Source: Wenzhouxiangella sp. (lineage in GTDB: Bacteria; Pseudomonadota; Gammaproteobacteria; Xanthomonadales; Wenzhouxiangellaceae). From it: a DNA stretch of 12,400 nucleotides. The stretch lies in NCBI GenBank assembly GCA_007116585.1, contig SKIE01000049.1, positions 1 to 12,400 on the forward strand, in the 5' to 3' direction. Position numbers and translations under genes: made by a program. Of this stretch, positions 5,308 to 12,400 are shown in pieces (within the stretch, counting starts at the first letter, position 1; each line of letters opens with the position of its first letter). The notes below the pieces were generated by a model, which saw only the letters and a list, made by a program, of their open reading frames with translations, ran no database searches and was not told the DNA's origin.

Positions 5308-7737
5308 CTAGAAAACCTGCCCGAAAGTGAATTGCAAGGCCTGGGTGTCGTCCCCGTCACGCTTGCGCAATGGGGTCGCCAGGTTGATGATGATCGGTCC
5401 GATTGGCGCCTGCCAGGTCAGGGAGATGCCGGTTGAGGCGCGCACCAGGTCGGTATCGAAGGCATCAATATCCTGGAATACGTTGCCGACGTCCACGAAC
5501 CAAGCCAGGCGGGTGCCGCGTGCTTCAACAAAGGGAATCGGGAAGGCCAGCTCAGTGCCGAGCACGACCTTGAAGTCACCCCCGACGGAGCGGCAGAACT
5601 GGTCCTTGGGGCCGAGCGAGTTGTCGTCGAAACCGCGGATATCGGACACGCCGCCGCCGAAGAAATGCTCGTAGAACGGCAGGCCCTGGTCGATGGTGAC
5701 GATCTCGTCGAGCTGGCAGGTGCCAGCCAGCCGTACCGGCTCGACCGGCTCCAGCCCGAGGTCATCATCGTAGCTGTCATAGCTGTCGCCGTAAGAGATA
5801 TCGCCGCGCACGCTGAAGGCCATGCGATTGCCGATCGGCCAGAACTTGCGGCCGCGGTAGGTCAGCTTGTAGAACTCGCGCGAGCTGCCCGGGAGAGCAA
5901 TTTCCGCACTCAGTCGGTTCAGCGAGCCTCGGGTCGGGTTGAGGAAGTGGTTGCGGTTATCGCGCGACCAGGTGGCGTCAAACCGGTAGGTCGTGATGCG
6001 TCGCTCGCTGCGCGATAGGAAACCATCGCCGTCTTCATCGAGGGAAATGCCCAGCGGGCGATCGGCGGGCACCCGCACCACGATGGGGCTGTTCGGGTCT
6101 TCCGGGTCCAGCGGAACGAACACACCGGGCAGATTGATGTCAACCCGCTGGGCCGATGCGCCAAAGCGCAGGAAACTCAGCTCGGTGATCGGGAAGCCGT
6201 AGTTGACCCCGGCTGCGGCCTGGCTGGTCGAGAAGGAGGAAATGTTGGCGCGGCCCTGATCGAACTCGGTATAGCGCAGGAAAAAACCGCGCGAGACCCC
6301 GTCATCGGTGTAGAACGGGTTGGTATAGCTCAGCCCGATCTGGGTCAGGATGCGGCTACGGCTGACCGAAAAGCCGACCCGCCGCCCCGAGCCAAGGAAA
6401 TTGTCCTGCTCGACTGAAATGGAGGCGATCAACCCCTGGATCTGCGAGTAGCCGAGGCCAACCTGGAAACTGCCGGAGGGCTGTTCTTCAACGCTGACCA
6501 CGATGTCGATCTGGTCTTCAGTGCCGTCTACCGGGTTGGTCTCGATGTTGACGTTTTCAAAAAAGCCCAGGCGTTGGATGCGCAGGCGCGACCGATCCAG
6601 CGCGGCTTGCGAGAACCAGCCGCCCTCGAACTGGCGCATCTCGCGGCGCAGCACTTCATCCTTGGTCTGGGTGTTGCCCTGGAATTCGATGCGGCGGACG
6701 TACACTCGCTGCCCGGGCTCGATGAAGAAATTGATTTCCACCTCGCGGGTGTCACGGTCAATGCGCGGCACAGGGTTGACGTTGGCGAAGGCGTAACCGA
6801 TGTTGGCCAGGATGGCGGAAATGTTGTCGACGCTTTGCTCGACCTCACGGCGGGAGAAATTGCCGCCCGGCTCGACCATGATCAGCTGGCGCAGGGTGGA
6901 TTCGGGCAGAATCAGGTCGCCGGTCAGGACCACATCGTTGACGGTAAAGACTTCACCTTCGCGGATATTGGCGGTGATGAAAATATCCTGCTTGTCCGGG
7001 CTGATGGACACCTGCGTGGACTCGATCGAGAAGTCGATGAAACCGCGGTCGAGGTAGAACGAGCGCAGGGCTTCCAGGTCGCCTGAGAGTTTCTCCCTGG
7101 TGTATTGGTTGCGGCCACGCCAGAAAAACAGGCCGCGCGTGGTATGCGATTCGAAGTCAGAGCGCAGCTCGCTTTCGCTGAAGCTCTCGTTGCCGACGAT
7201 GTTGATGTGGCGGATCCTGGCCTGATCGCCCTCTTCTATGACGATGGCCAGGCTGACCCGATTGCGCGCTAGACGGTTGATCTGGGTGTCCACGTTGACG
7301 CCGTAATAACCGCGACCGAAATACTGGCGGACCAGTTCCTGGCGGACACGGTCGAGGCTCAACTGGTCGAAGATCTCGCCTTCGGCGATGCCGATGGCGG
7401 CCAGTGCCGGCATCAGGTCGTCATCCTGTATCTGGCGGTTTCCAGAGATGGACACGGCGGAGATCGCTGGGCGTTCCTCGACCACGATGACCAGGGTATC
7501 GTTTTCGCGCGCCAGCTCGACATCGTTGAAAAAACCGGTGCGATACAGATCGCGGATGGCGCTGCGTGAGGCCGAGGCGGTCAGCTCATCGCCGACCTCG
7601 ACCGGCAAAAAGCTGAAGACATTGCCTTCGGAAATCCGCTGCAGTCCTTCAACCCGAATATCGCCGATCCGGAAGGGTTCGACCTGAGCGTGGCTGACCG
7701 CAGACAGCAGAATGAGCAGAAGACAAAGATATTTCAT
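5308..7737 (-). CDS. bamA: Outer membrane protein assembly factor BamA
   Basis: An 809-residue Omp85-family insertase, the core of the BAM complex that folds beta-barrel proteins into the outer membrane. The signal peptide is residues 1-17 (cleavage SHA before QVEPF). Five POTRA domains follow at roughly 20-91, 92-172, 173-262, 263-342 and 343-418. The C-terminal 16-strand barrel runs from about 422 to 809, with the conserved RGF motif of loop 6 at 701-703 and a final beta-signal ending QFTFGQVF with terminal Phe. Extracellular loop 4 carries an insertion with an EF-hand-like loop (residues 567-578). The only two cysteines of the mature protein, Cys674 and Cys715, lie in loops 5 and 6. The ATG at 7737 is preceded by GGAAAGG with a short spacer. 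It sits 50 bp after rseP and 24 bp before skp, the usual context. Confidence 0.98.
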   Translation of the reverse strand: MKYLCLLLILLSAVSHAQVEPFRIGDIRVEGLQRISEGNVFSFLPVEVGDELTASASRSAIRDLYRTGFFNDVELARENDTLVIVVEERPAISAVSISGNRQIQDDDLMPALAAIGIAEGEIFDQLSLDRVRQELVRQYFGRGYYGVNVDTQINRLARNRVSLAIVIEEGDQARIRHINIVGNESFSESELRSDFESHTTRGLFFWRGRNQYTREKLSGDLEALRSFYLDRGFIDFSIESTQVSISPDKQDIFITANIREGEVFTVNDVVLTGDLILPESTLRQLIMVEPGGNFSRREVEQSVDNISAILANIGYAFANVNPVPRIDRDTREVEINFFIEPGQRVYVRRIEFQGNTQTKDEVLRREMRQFEGGWFSQAALDRSRLRIQRLGFFENVNIETNPVDGTEDQIDIVVSVEEQPSGSFQVGLGYSQIQGLIASISVEQDNFLGSGRRVGFSVSRSRILTQIGLSYTNPFYTDDGVSRGFFLRYTEFDQGRANISSFSTSQAAAGVNYGFPITELSFLRFGASAQRVDINLPGVFVPLDPEDPNSPIVVRVPADRPLGISLDEDGDGFLSRSERRITTYRFDATWSRDNRNHFLNPTRGSLNRLSAEIALPGSSREFYKLTYRGRKFWPIGNRMAFSVRGDISYGDSYDSYDDDLGLEPVEPVRLAGTCQLDEIVTIDQGLPFYEHFFGGGVSDIRGFDDNSLGPKDQFCRSVGGDFKVVLGTELAFPIPFVEARGTRLAWFVDVGNVFQDIDAFDTDLVRASTGISLTWQAPIGPIIINLATPLRKRDGDDTQALQFTFGQVF

Positions 7738-7787
7738 GAATCCTTTCCGTGACGGCCCCGCAAGTGCTCCTGACTGGGCGCCGCAGT

Positions 7788-9158
7788 TTAGGTGATAAGA
7801 CGTAAGATATCGTTAAATATGGCCAAACTCATCAGTCCGAACACCATCGCCAGCCCGACATACTGCCCGGCGATCTGGGTTTGCTCCGATACCGGAGAGC
7901 CCTTGATCAACTCAACGAAGTAGTACAGCAGATGGCCGCCGTCGAGCATGGGAATCGGCAGCAGGTTGATGATGGCCAGCGACAGGCTGATCAGGCCGAG
8001 GAAGAACAGAAACCGGGTCAGACCGAGGCGCGCGGAAGAGTCGGCCATCTGGGCAATGGTAATCGGCCCGGACAGATTGCTCAGGGACGCCTTGCCAGTG
8101 ACCATGCGGCCGAGGATACCCAGCGTGGCCGTGGTCAGGCGCCAGGTCTCGCCGGTGGCCTTTCCGATCGCTTCGATCGGACCATGGCGCAGGGTCACGA
8201 AGGCCCGCTCCATCTCGGCCTGGGCTGAAGCATCGGCTTCGGGCGCCTGAATGCCGAGAACGGGCCGGCCCTGTTCCACGCCGGGCATCACGTCGTATTC
8301 AACGACTCGCCCATCGCGTTCCACCCGAACGGTGACCGAGCGCGCCTCACCCTGCTCATCAAGCGCCTGCGAAGGGATCAACCGCGCAATATCCCGCCAT
8401 CCATCGACATCCTCCCCGCCAATGCCCAGGATACGGTCGCCTGCCTGCAGTCCTGCTGAATCCGCCGCCGAGCCGGGGCTGACGAGTCCGATCAGCGGCG
8501 GCAGTTCCGGCCGCCAGGGCTGCAGTCCCAGGTGCTCCAGCGTTTGTTCTTCGCGAAAGTCAGCACCCAACTGGCCCAACGGCAGGTTCACCATGCGGCG
8601 GCTGCCGCCGCTGTCCTCGACCTCGACCTCGACCGCGCGTCGGTCCATGGCGGGTGTCATCAAGCCCAGCAGGGCATGGGTCCAGGAGTCGGTGCGCTGG
8701 CCGCCGACCGAGACGATCATGTCGCCTTCCTCAAGACCGGCTTCGGCTGCCAGTCCGGTGGTCGGGCCGAGCAGTGGCCGGGTTTCCGGGATGCCGACCA
8801 CGAACATCAGCCAGAACGCGGCAACGGCAAAAATCAGGTTGAAAACGGGTCCGGCCGCGACGATGGCCATGCGCTGGCCCACGGGCTTGCGGTTGAAGGC
8901 TTCGCTCTTGTTCTCGGCCGGCACGGCCTGCTCGCGTTCGTCGAGCATGCTGACATAGCCGCCGAGGGGAATCGCTGCGACCTGGTAGCGGGTGCCGTCG
9001 CGACCGGTGCGCGACCACAGGGCGCGGCCGAAGCCGACCGAGAAGGTCAACACGCGCACTCCGAAGCGCCGGGCCACCCAGAAATGACCGAATTCATGAA
9101 AGGTCACCAGCAGTCCAAGGGCAACCAGCAGCCAGAAAATGGGGCCTAGCAGTTCCAT
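7788..9158 (-). CDS. rseP: Site-2 zinc metalloprotease RseP
   Basis: A 456-residue intramembrane protease of the M50 family. In E. coli it cuts the anti-sigma factor RseA after DegS and so releases sigma-E in response to outer-membrane protein stress; it also clears signal-peptide remnants. The first membrane segment holds HEFGH (His21, Glu22, His25), the zinc-binding HExxH motif. The third zinc ligand is Asp406 in LLPIPMLDGGHL in a late membrane segment. Between them lie GPVFNLIFA (103-111), a periplasmic PDZ-N (about 125-195) and PDZ-C (about 215-305, GLVSPGSAADSAGLQAGDRI). A membrane helix near the C-terminus completes the four-helix layout. Length matches the family. The ATG at 9158 has GAGGTGG just upstream. 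It lies directly before bamA, a conserved link between envelope stress sensing and assembly. Confidence 0.97.
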   Translation of the reverse strand: MELLGPIFWLLVALGLLVTFHEFGHFWVARRFGVRVLTFSVGFGRALWSRTGRDGTRYQVAAIPLGGYVSMLDEREQAVPAENKSEAFNRKPVGQRMAIVAAGPVFNLIFAVAAFWLMFVVGIPETRPLLGPTTGLAAEAGLEEGDMIVSVGGQRTDSWTHALLGLMTPAMDRRAVEVEVEDSGGSRRMVNLPLGQLGADFREEQTLEHLGLQPWRPELPPLIGLVSPGSAADSAGLQAGDRILGIGGEDVDGWRDIARLIPSQALDEQGEARSVTVRVERDGRVVEYDVMPGVEQGRPVLGIQAPEADASAQAEMERAFVTLRHGPIEAIGKATGETWRLTTATLGILGRMVTGKASLSNLSGPITIAQMADSSARLGLTRFLFFLGLISLSLAIINLLPIPMLDGGHLLYYFVELIKGSPVSEQTQIAGQYVGLAMVFGLMSLAIFNDILRLIT

Positions 9159-9254
9159 GCCACCTCAGTCAGGTTTCAAGCAGGATAAGCACGCGCGCAA
9201 AGCGCGAGCGAGATTGCAGTATTGTATGGGCAACGCTTGGCCGATTTGGTTCGC
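9159..9254 (-). other. 96-bp cdsA-rseP gap at the usual dxr position
   Basis: No gene fits here; in many gammaproteobacteria dxr (about 1.2 kb) lies between cdsA and rseP. On the minus strand the gap holds a TACAAT (9226 to 9221) resembling a sigma-70 -10 box but with no good -35 at 17 bp. It also holds a short GC hairpin, 5-bp arms CGCGC and GCGCG around a 3-base loop (9194-9206), without a following T run. The ribosome site GAGG (9163-9166) for rseP is at the end. The gap may hold a weak internal promoter for rseP-bamA, but this is not firm. Confidence 0.4.
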
Positions 9255-10055
9255 TCACTGACCCAACCAAAGCCAGGCCAGGGCAAAAAACGGCAGCGCG
9301 GCGCCCAGGCTGTCGAATCGGTCAAGCAGGCCACCATGGCCGGGCAGCAGCGATGAAGAATCCTTCAGGCCTTGCTGACGCTTGAGCAGGCTGATAAACA
9401 AGTCACCGCCAATCGATACCGCGGCCAGGAGCAGACCCAGGGTTGCCGCCAGGCCGGCAGGAAACGAGGGTACGGGCAACAGGATGACCGCAAGCGACGT
9501 CAGGCCGGTCGCCGCCGCCAGGCCGCCAATGGCGCCGGCGCGTGTCTTGCCGGGGCTGATCTGCGGGGCCAGTTTGGCGCCGCCGATCGCTTTGCCGCTG
9601 AAATAGGCGCCAATGTCGGCGGCGGCAACCACAATCACCGGCAGTACGACCAACCAGGGTGACTCGGCCTGCAGCAATGACAGCGCCATCCAGGCACCGA
9701 GCAGAATGACGGCCAGGACGGCCAGCTTCAGCGTGGTGTTGCCGCGGCCGAAGGTCGGGTGCCTCAGCCAGCCCAGCAGGCACAGCCAGACCAGCGCGGT
9801 GATGGTCAGCGGCAGCGTGAATCGATCCTGGTCCGGAATCACATAGAGCAGGCCCGCGATGGCCAGCAGCGCGGCGGCGAAGACGATCCAGTAAGTGCTG
9901 CGCGCCAATCCGGCCAGGCGGCCGGCTTCTCTGCCGCCGGCGCCAAGCAACACCAGCGCGGCCGCGGCAGCAAACAGTGGGGCGGGCAGAAAAAAGAGCA
10001 GGCACGCGCCCACGGCCACCATCAGGATGGCGGTGACGACGCGGGTTCTAAGCAC
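9255..10055 (-). CDS. cdsA: Phosphatidate cytidylyltransferase
   Basis: A 266-residue polytopic membrane protein that makes CDP-diacylglycerol from phosphatidic acid and CTP, the precursor of all major phospholipids. Hydrophobic segments fill most of the chain, consistent with about eight membrane helices. The catalytic C-terminal signature is intact at residues 222-248 (S-x3-KR-x4-KDSSSLLPGHGGLLDRFD). An earlier metal-site block reads ADIGAYFSG (146-154), followed by SPGKTRAG, where many family members have Glu in place of the Ala. The GTG start at 10055 overlaps the end of uppS by eight bases; no strong ribosome site is seen, so coupling with uppS is likely. The usual downstream partner dxr is missing. 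Confidence 0.96.
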   Translation of the reverse strand: MLRTRVVTAILMVAVGACLLFFLPAPLFAAAAALVLLGAGGREAGRLAGLARSTYWIVFAAALLAIAGLLYVIPDQDRFTLPLTITALVWLCLLGWLRHPTFGRGNTTLKLAVLAVILLGAWMALSLLQAESPWLVVLPVIVVAAADIGAYFSGKAIGGAKLAPQISPGKTRAGAIGGLAAATGLTSLAVILLPVPSFPAGLAATLGLLLAAVSIGGDLFISLLKRQQGLKDSSSLLPGHGGLLDRFDSLGAALPFFALAWLWLGQ

Positions 10056-10776
10056 TCTTGACCCGGCTCAGTCCGCCGAAGCGCCGTTCCCGTCCGGCAA
10101 AGTCGACCAGGGCCTCGTCCAGCGCCTGCGGCCCGAAGTCCGGCCACAGCACGTCGGAGAAGTGCAGTTCGGTGTAGGCGATCTGCCAGAGCAGGAAGTT
10201 CGACAGGCGCTTTTCGCCGCCGGTGCGGATGAACAGATCCGGCGGCGGCAGATGACTCAGGGTCAGCTCCTGGTTGAGTCGCTCCTCGGTCAGGTCTTCG
10301 GCGGCCAGATTGCCGGTGGATGCGGCGGCCGCTATCCGGCGCGCGGCGTTGACCACATCGGCGCGTCCGCTGTAGTTGACCGCCACGTTGAGCTGGAGGC
10401 GCTGATTGCCGCAGGTCAGTTGTTCGGCCTGCGCCATGCCTTCGCGCAGGCTGGGGTTGAATACGGACCGATCCCCCATGAAGTTGATGCGTACGCCGTG
10501 CTGGTGCAGTTCACGCACATCCTTGTTGAGCGCGCGCAGAAACAGGTCGAGCAATTTGCGAACTTCAGTCGGCGGCCGGCGCCAGTTTTCGCAGGAAAAG
10601 GCGAATACCGTCAGTACGGGGATGTCGCGGCGGATGACGGCCTCGACGGTTTTTTTGAGCGCTTCGCTGCCGGCCTGATGCCCGTAGGAGCGTGGCTTGC
10701 CCCGACCCATGGCCCAACGCCCGTTGCCGTCCATGACGATGGCGATGTGGTGAGGCATGGGCGGCTGATCCAGCAT
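10048..10776 (-). CDS. uppS: Undecaprenyl diphosphate synthase (cis-prenyltransferase)
   Basis: A 242-residue soluble enzyme that extends farnesyl diphosphate with eight isopentenyl units in cis to C55 undecaprenyl diphosphate, the lipid carrier for peptidoglycan and O-antigen synthesis. Motifs in order: MDGNGRWA (residues 15-22) with the essential Asp16, GHQAG (32-36), FAFSCENWRRP (58-68), NYSGRAD (134-140), and DLFIRTGGEKRLSNFLLWQ (180-198) with the diphosphate-binding arginines 184 and 190. ELHFSDVLWPDF closes the family pattern. The ATG at 10776 comes two bases after the frr stop (TGATCATG) and has GGAG eight bases upstream inside the frr tail. Its isoprenoid substrates come from the pathway in which Dxr normally acts, and dxr is missing from this cluster. 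Confidence 0.98.
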   Translation of the reverse strand: MLDQPPMPHHIAIVMDGNGRWAMGRGKPRSYGHQAGSEALKKTVEAVIRRDIPVLTVFAFSCENWRRPPTEVRKLLDLFLRALNKDVRELHQHGVRINFMGDRSVFNPSLREGMAQAEQLTCGNQRLQLNVAVNYSGRADVVNAARRIAAAASTGNLAAEDLTEERLNQELTLSHLPPPDLFIRTGGEKRLSNFLLWQIAYTELHFSDVLWPDFGPQALDEALVDFAGRERRFGGLSRVKSA

Positions 10777-10778
10777 GA

Positions 10779-11336
10779 TCAGATCTCCATCAGTTCCTTT
10801 TCCTTGGTCGCGATCAGGTCGTCAATCTGACCGACATAGCGATCGGTCAGCTGCTGAATCATGGTTTCACCCCGACGCACGTCGTCCTCGGTCAGCTCCT
10901 TGTCCTTCTGAAAGTCCTTGAGCTGATGATTGGCGTCCCGCCGAATGTTGCGAATCGCGATCTTGGCGTTTTCGCCTTCCTGGTGGACGACCTTGACCAG
11001 ATCAGCGCGGCGCTCTTCGGTCAGTGCAGGAAGTGGAACCCGAATATTGACGCCGGCGGTGGCCGGGTTGAGGCCGAGGTCGGAGGTCATGATTGCTTTT
11101 TCGATTTTCGAGACCATGGACTTGTCGAACGGCACCACACTCAGGGTGCGCGCGTCCTCGGCACCGATGCTGGCGGCCTGGTTAAGGGGTACCTCGGAGC
11201 CGTAGTAATCCACGGTGATATGTTCCAGCAAGCTGGGGTGGGCCCGGCCGGTGCGGATTTTGGCCAGTTCAGCCTGCAGTACCGAGACGCTTTTGGCCAT
11301 GCGCGCGTCTGATTCGGCGTTGATTTCCTTGAGCAT
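10779..11336 (-). CDS. frr: Ribosome recycling factor
   Basis: A 185-residue protein, exactly the family's usual length. With EF-G it splits the post-termination ribosome into subunits in the cytoplasm. The N-terminal helix holds the conserved [15 protein letters not shown] (residues 26-40), followed by the small beta domain ([22 protein letters not shown]) and the return helices [13 protein letters not shown] and [10 protein letters not shown]. The charged C-terminus (KEKELMEI) is typical. The start ATG has GAGGT five bases upstream. An 86-bp gap separates it from pyrH, long enough for its own promoter, as frr has in E. coli; uppS follows after two bases. Confidence 0.98.
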   Translation of the reverse strand: MLKEINAESDARMAKSVSVLQAELAKIRTGRAHPSLLEHITVDYYGSEVPLNQAASIGAEDARTLSVVPFDKSMVSKIEKAIMTSDLGLNPATAGVNIRVPLPALTEERRADLVKVVHQEGENAKIAIRNIRRDANHQLKDFQKDKELTEDDVRRGETMIQQLTDRYVGQIDDLIATKEKELMEI

Positions 11337-11422
11337 GGTCTACCTCGCTGTTCCGTACGATCTGATCGGACTGCCGTCCGGCATTGTACCGGTGTTTGCG
11401 CGCGGCACGCGGATGCTGACGA
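11337..11422 (-). other. 86-bp pyrH-frr gap with possible frr promoter
   Basis: On the minus strand the gap holds TACAAT (11388 to 11383), a candidate -10 box with no recognisable -35 at the right distance. An 11-bp inverted repeat, CGATC-T-GATCG (11358-11368), follows. The frr ribosome site GAGGT (11342-11346) is near the end. No U-rich terminator for pyrH is seen, so read-through from tsf-pyrH into frr is likely even if an internal promoter exists. Confidence 0.35.
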
Positions 11423-12139
11423 TCAGCCGACCAGCGTGCCCACGTCGTCGCCGGCAATCAGGCGCTGCAGTTCGCCGGGCTTGTTGAGATTGATGATGCG
11501 GATGGGCATGGACTGGTCGCGACACAGGACGATGGCATTGGTGTCCATCACCTGAAGCTTGCGCTCAATGACCTCGTCGTAGCCGACGTGGTCGTAACGC
11601 CTGGCGTCCGGGTCGGTCATCGGATCGGCAGTGTAAATTCCGTCGACCTTGGTGGCCTTGATCATCAGGTCGGCGCCAATTTCGATGGCGCGCAGGCTGG
11701 CCGCGGTGTCGGTGGTGAAAAACGGGTTGCCGGTGCCGGCAGCGAAGATGACCGCGCGCTGTTTTTCCAGATGCCGGATGGCGCGGCGGCGAATGTAGTC
11801 TTCGCACACCTCGCGCACCGATACCGCGGACATGACCCGTGTGGTCACGCCGGCCCGCTCCAGCGCATCCTGCAGAGCCAAAGCGTTCATGACCGTGGCC
11901 AGCATGCCCATGTGATCACCGGTGACCCGGTCGATGCCGGAGGCGGCCAGCCCCTTGCCGCGGAAGATATTGCCGCCGCCCACCACGACACCGATTTGGA
12001 CGCCCGCGCCAATCACTGCGGCGACTTCGGCCGCAATGCGCGAGCTGATCTTGGGGTCGATGCCGTAGTCAAGCTCGCCCAGCAGGGCTTCCCCGCTGAG
12101 CTTGAGCAGAATGCGTCGGATGGGGCCGGGCTTGCTCAT
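11423..12139 (-). CDS. pyrH: Uridylate kinase
   Basis: A 238-residue bacterial UMP kinase of the amino-acid kinase fold, which phosphorylates UMP to UDP for RNA, DNA and UDP-sugar synthesis, including the UDP-GlcNAc used by LpxA. Motifs: KLSGEAL (13-19), [10 protein letters not shown] (52-61), the UMP-binding GDHMGMLAT (74-82), [15 protein letters not shown] (133-147), and [13 protein letters not shown] (161-173). VMDTNAI (198-204) and the C-terminal GTLVG close the pattern. Length is normal. The ATG at 12139 is preceded by GGAAG with a six-base spacer and lies 12 bp after the tsf stop, the conserved tsf-pyrH-frr arrangement. Confidence 0.98.
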   Translation of the reverse strand: MSKPGPIRRILLKLSGEALLGELDYGIDPKISSRIAAEVAAVIGAGVQIGVVVGGGNIFRGKGLAASGIDRVTGDHMGMLATVMNALALQDALERAGVTTRVMSAVSVREVCEDYIRRRAIRHLEKQRAVIFAAGTGNPFFTTDTAASLRAIEIGADLMIKATKVDGIYTADPMTDPDARRYDHVGYDEVIERKLQVMDTNAIVLCRDQSMPIRIINLNKPGELQRLIAGDDVGTLVG

Positions 12140-12151
12140 GGCTGTCTTCCG

Positions 12152-12400
12152 TCAGCCGCCGCGGGCCTGCTGCATGACTTCGGCAGCAAAGTCGCTTTCT
12201 TCCTTTTCGATCCCTTCGCCAACTTCCAGGCGAACGAACTCCAGCACCTGCACGCCTTTTTCCTTGAGCAGCTTGCCGACGGTGACGTCCCCGTCCTTGA
12301 CGAACGGCTGGCCGGTCAATGTGATCTCGGCAAGATGCTTGTTCAGACGGCCGGAGACCATTTTCTCGACGATTTCCGGTGGCTTGCCGCTTTCGGCGGC
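12152..12400 (-). CDS. tsf: Elongation factor Ts (C-terminal part, cut by window edge)
   Basis: Only the last 82 residues are inside the window; the frame is open to base 12400, so the start lies beyond it. The visible chain shows the conserved C-terminal EF-Ts blocks [38 protein letters not shown] and [21 protein letters not shown]-Ts exchanges GDP for GTP on EF-Tu during translation. It is directly upstream of pyrH and presumably follows rpsB outside the window. An ATG at 12361 is an internal methionine (EKMVSGR), not a start. Confidence 0.96.
   Translation of the reverse strand, partial: AAESGKPPEIVEKMVSGRLNKHLAEITLTGQPFVKDGDVTVGKLLKEKGVQVLEFVRLEVGEGIEKEESDFAAEVMQQARGG

Noticed and set aside
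7738..7900. Sigma-E promoter for bamA
   Set aside because: No GGAACTT-like -35 was found on the minus strand in the gap or the nearby end of rseP; only an AT-rich patch is present.
9194..9206. GC-rich hairpin after cdsA as an intrinsic terminator
   Set aside because: The stem is only 5 bp with a 3-base loop and no T run follows it on the minus strand.
9895..10830. Long plus-strand open frame (311 codons) opposite cdsA, uppS and frr
   Set aside because: It runs antisense across parts of three well-supported genes; high GC makes such open frames common, and the translation shows no domain.
1..12400. Mobile element, CRISPR array, toxin-antitoxin, phage defence or other novel multigene system
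   Set aside because: The window is almost fully occupied by core envelope and translation genes with tight spacing; no transposase, integrase, repeat array, tRNA or unexplained long region was seen.

Overview
The window is a GC-rich chromosomal segment from a Gram-negative bacterium, most likely a gammaproteobacterium. It carries the conserved envelope-biogenesis cluster in the usual gammaproteobacterial order: tsf-pyrH-frr-uppS-cdsA-rseP-bamA-skp-lpxD-fabZ-lpxA-lpxB-rnhB. High GC, Arg-rich and Lys-poor proteins, several GTG starts and an acidic Skp would fit a Xanthomonadales/Chromatiales-like and perhaps salt-tolerant lineage, but that placement is inference.

Layout, right to left (most of the window is on the minus strand): the 3' end of tsf (EF-Ts) and pyrH (UMP kinase), an 86-bp gap, then frr (ribosome recycling factor), uppS (undecaprenyl diphosphate synthase) and cdsA (CDP-diacylglycerol synthase). 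A 96-bp gap follows where dxr usually lies; dxr is absent. Then come rseP (site-2 protease), bamA (outer-membrane insertase), skp (periplasmic chaperone), lpxD, fabZ, lpxA and lpxB (lipid A synthesis) and rnhB (RNase HII). Spacing is very tight: 4-bp to 14-bp overlaps or gaps of 2 to 50 bp, apart from the two larger gaps. This points to one or a few long co-transcribed units.

The first 667 bp are on the plus strand. They hold the 3' part of a TlpA/ResA-type thioredoxin-fold gene and an overlapping acylphosphatase gene. These converge on rnhB, and the 13-bp gap between the stop codons is spanned by a small hairpin.

Together the minus-strand genes link translation factors, nucleotide and phospholipid precursor supply, the undecaprenyl carrier for peptidoglycan, lipid A assembly and outer-membrane protein delivery and insertion. 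I found no mobile element, CRISPR array, tRNA/rRNA or clearly novel multigene system. The points worth a second look are the missing dxr, an EF-hand-like calcium loop and a cysteine pair in surface loops of BamA, a Met at the acyl-chain ruler position of LpxA, and a strongly acidic Skp.
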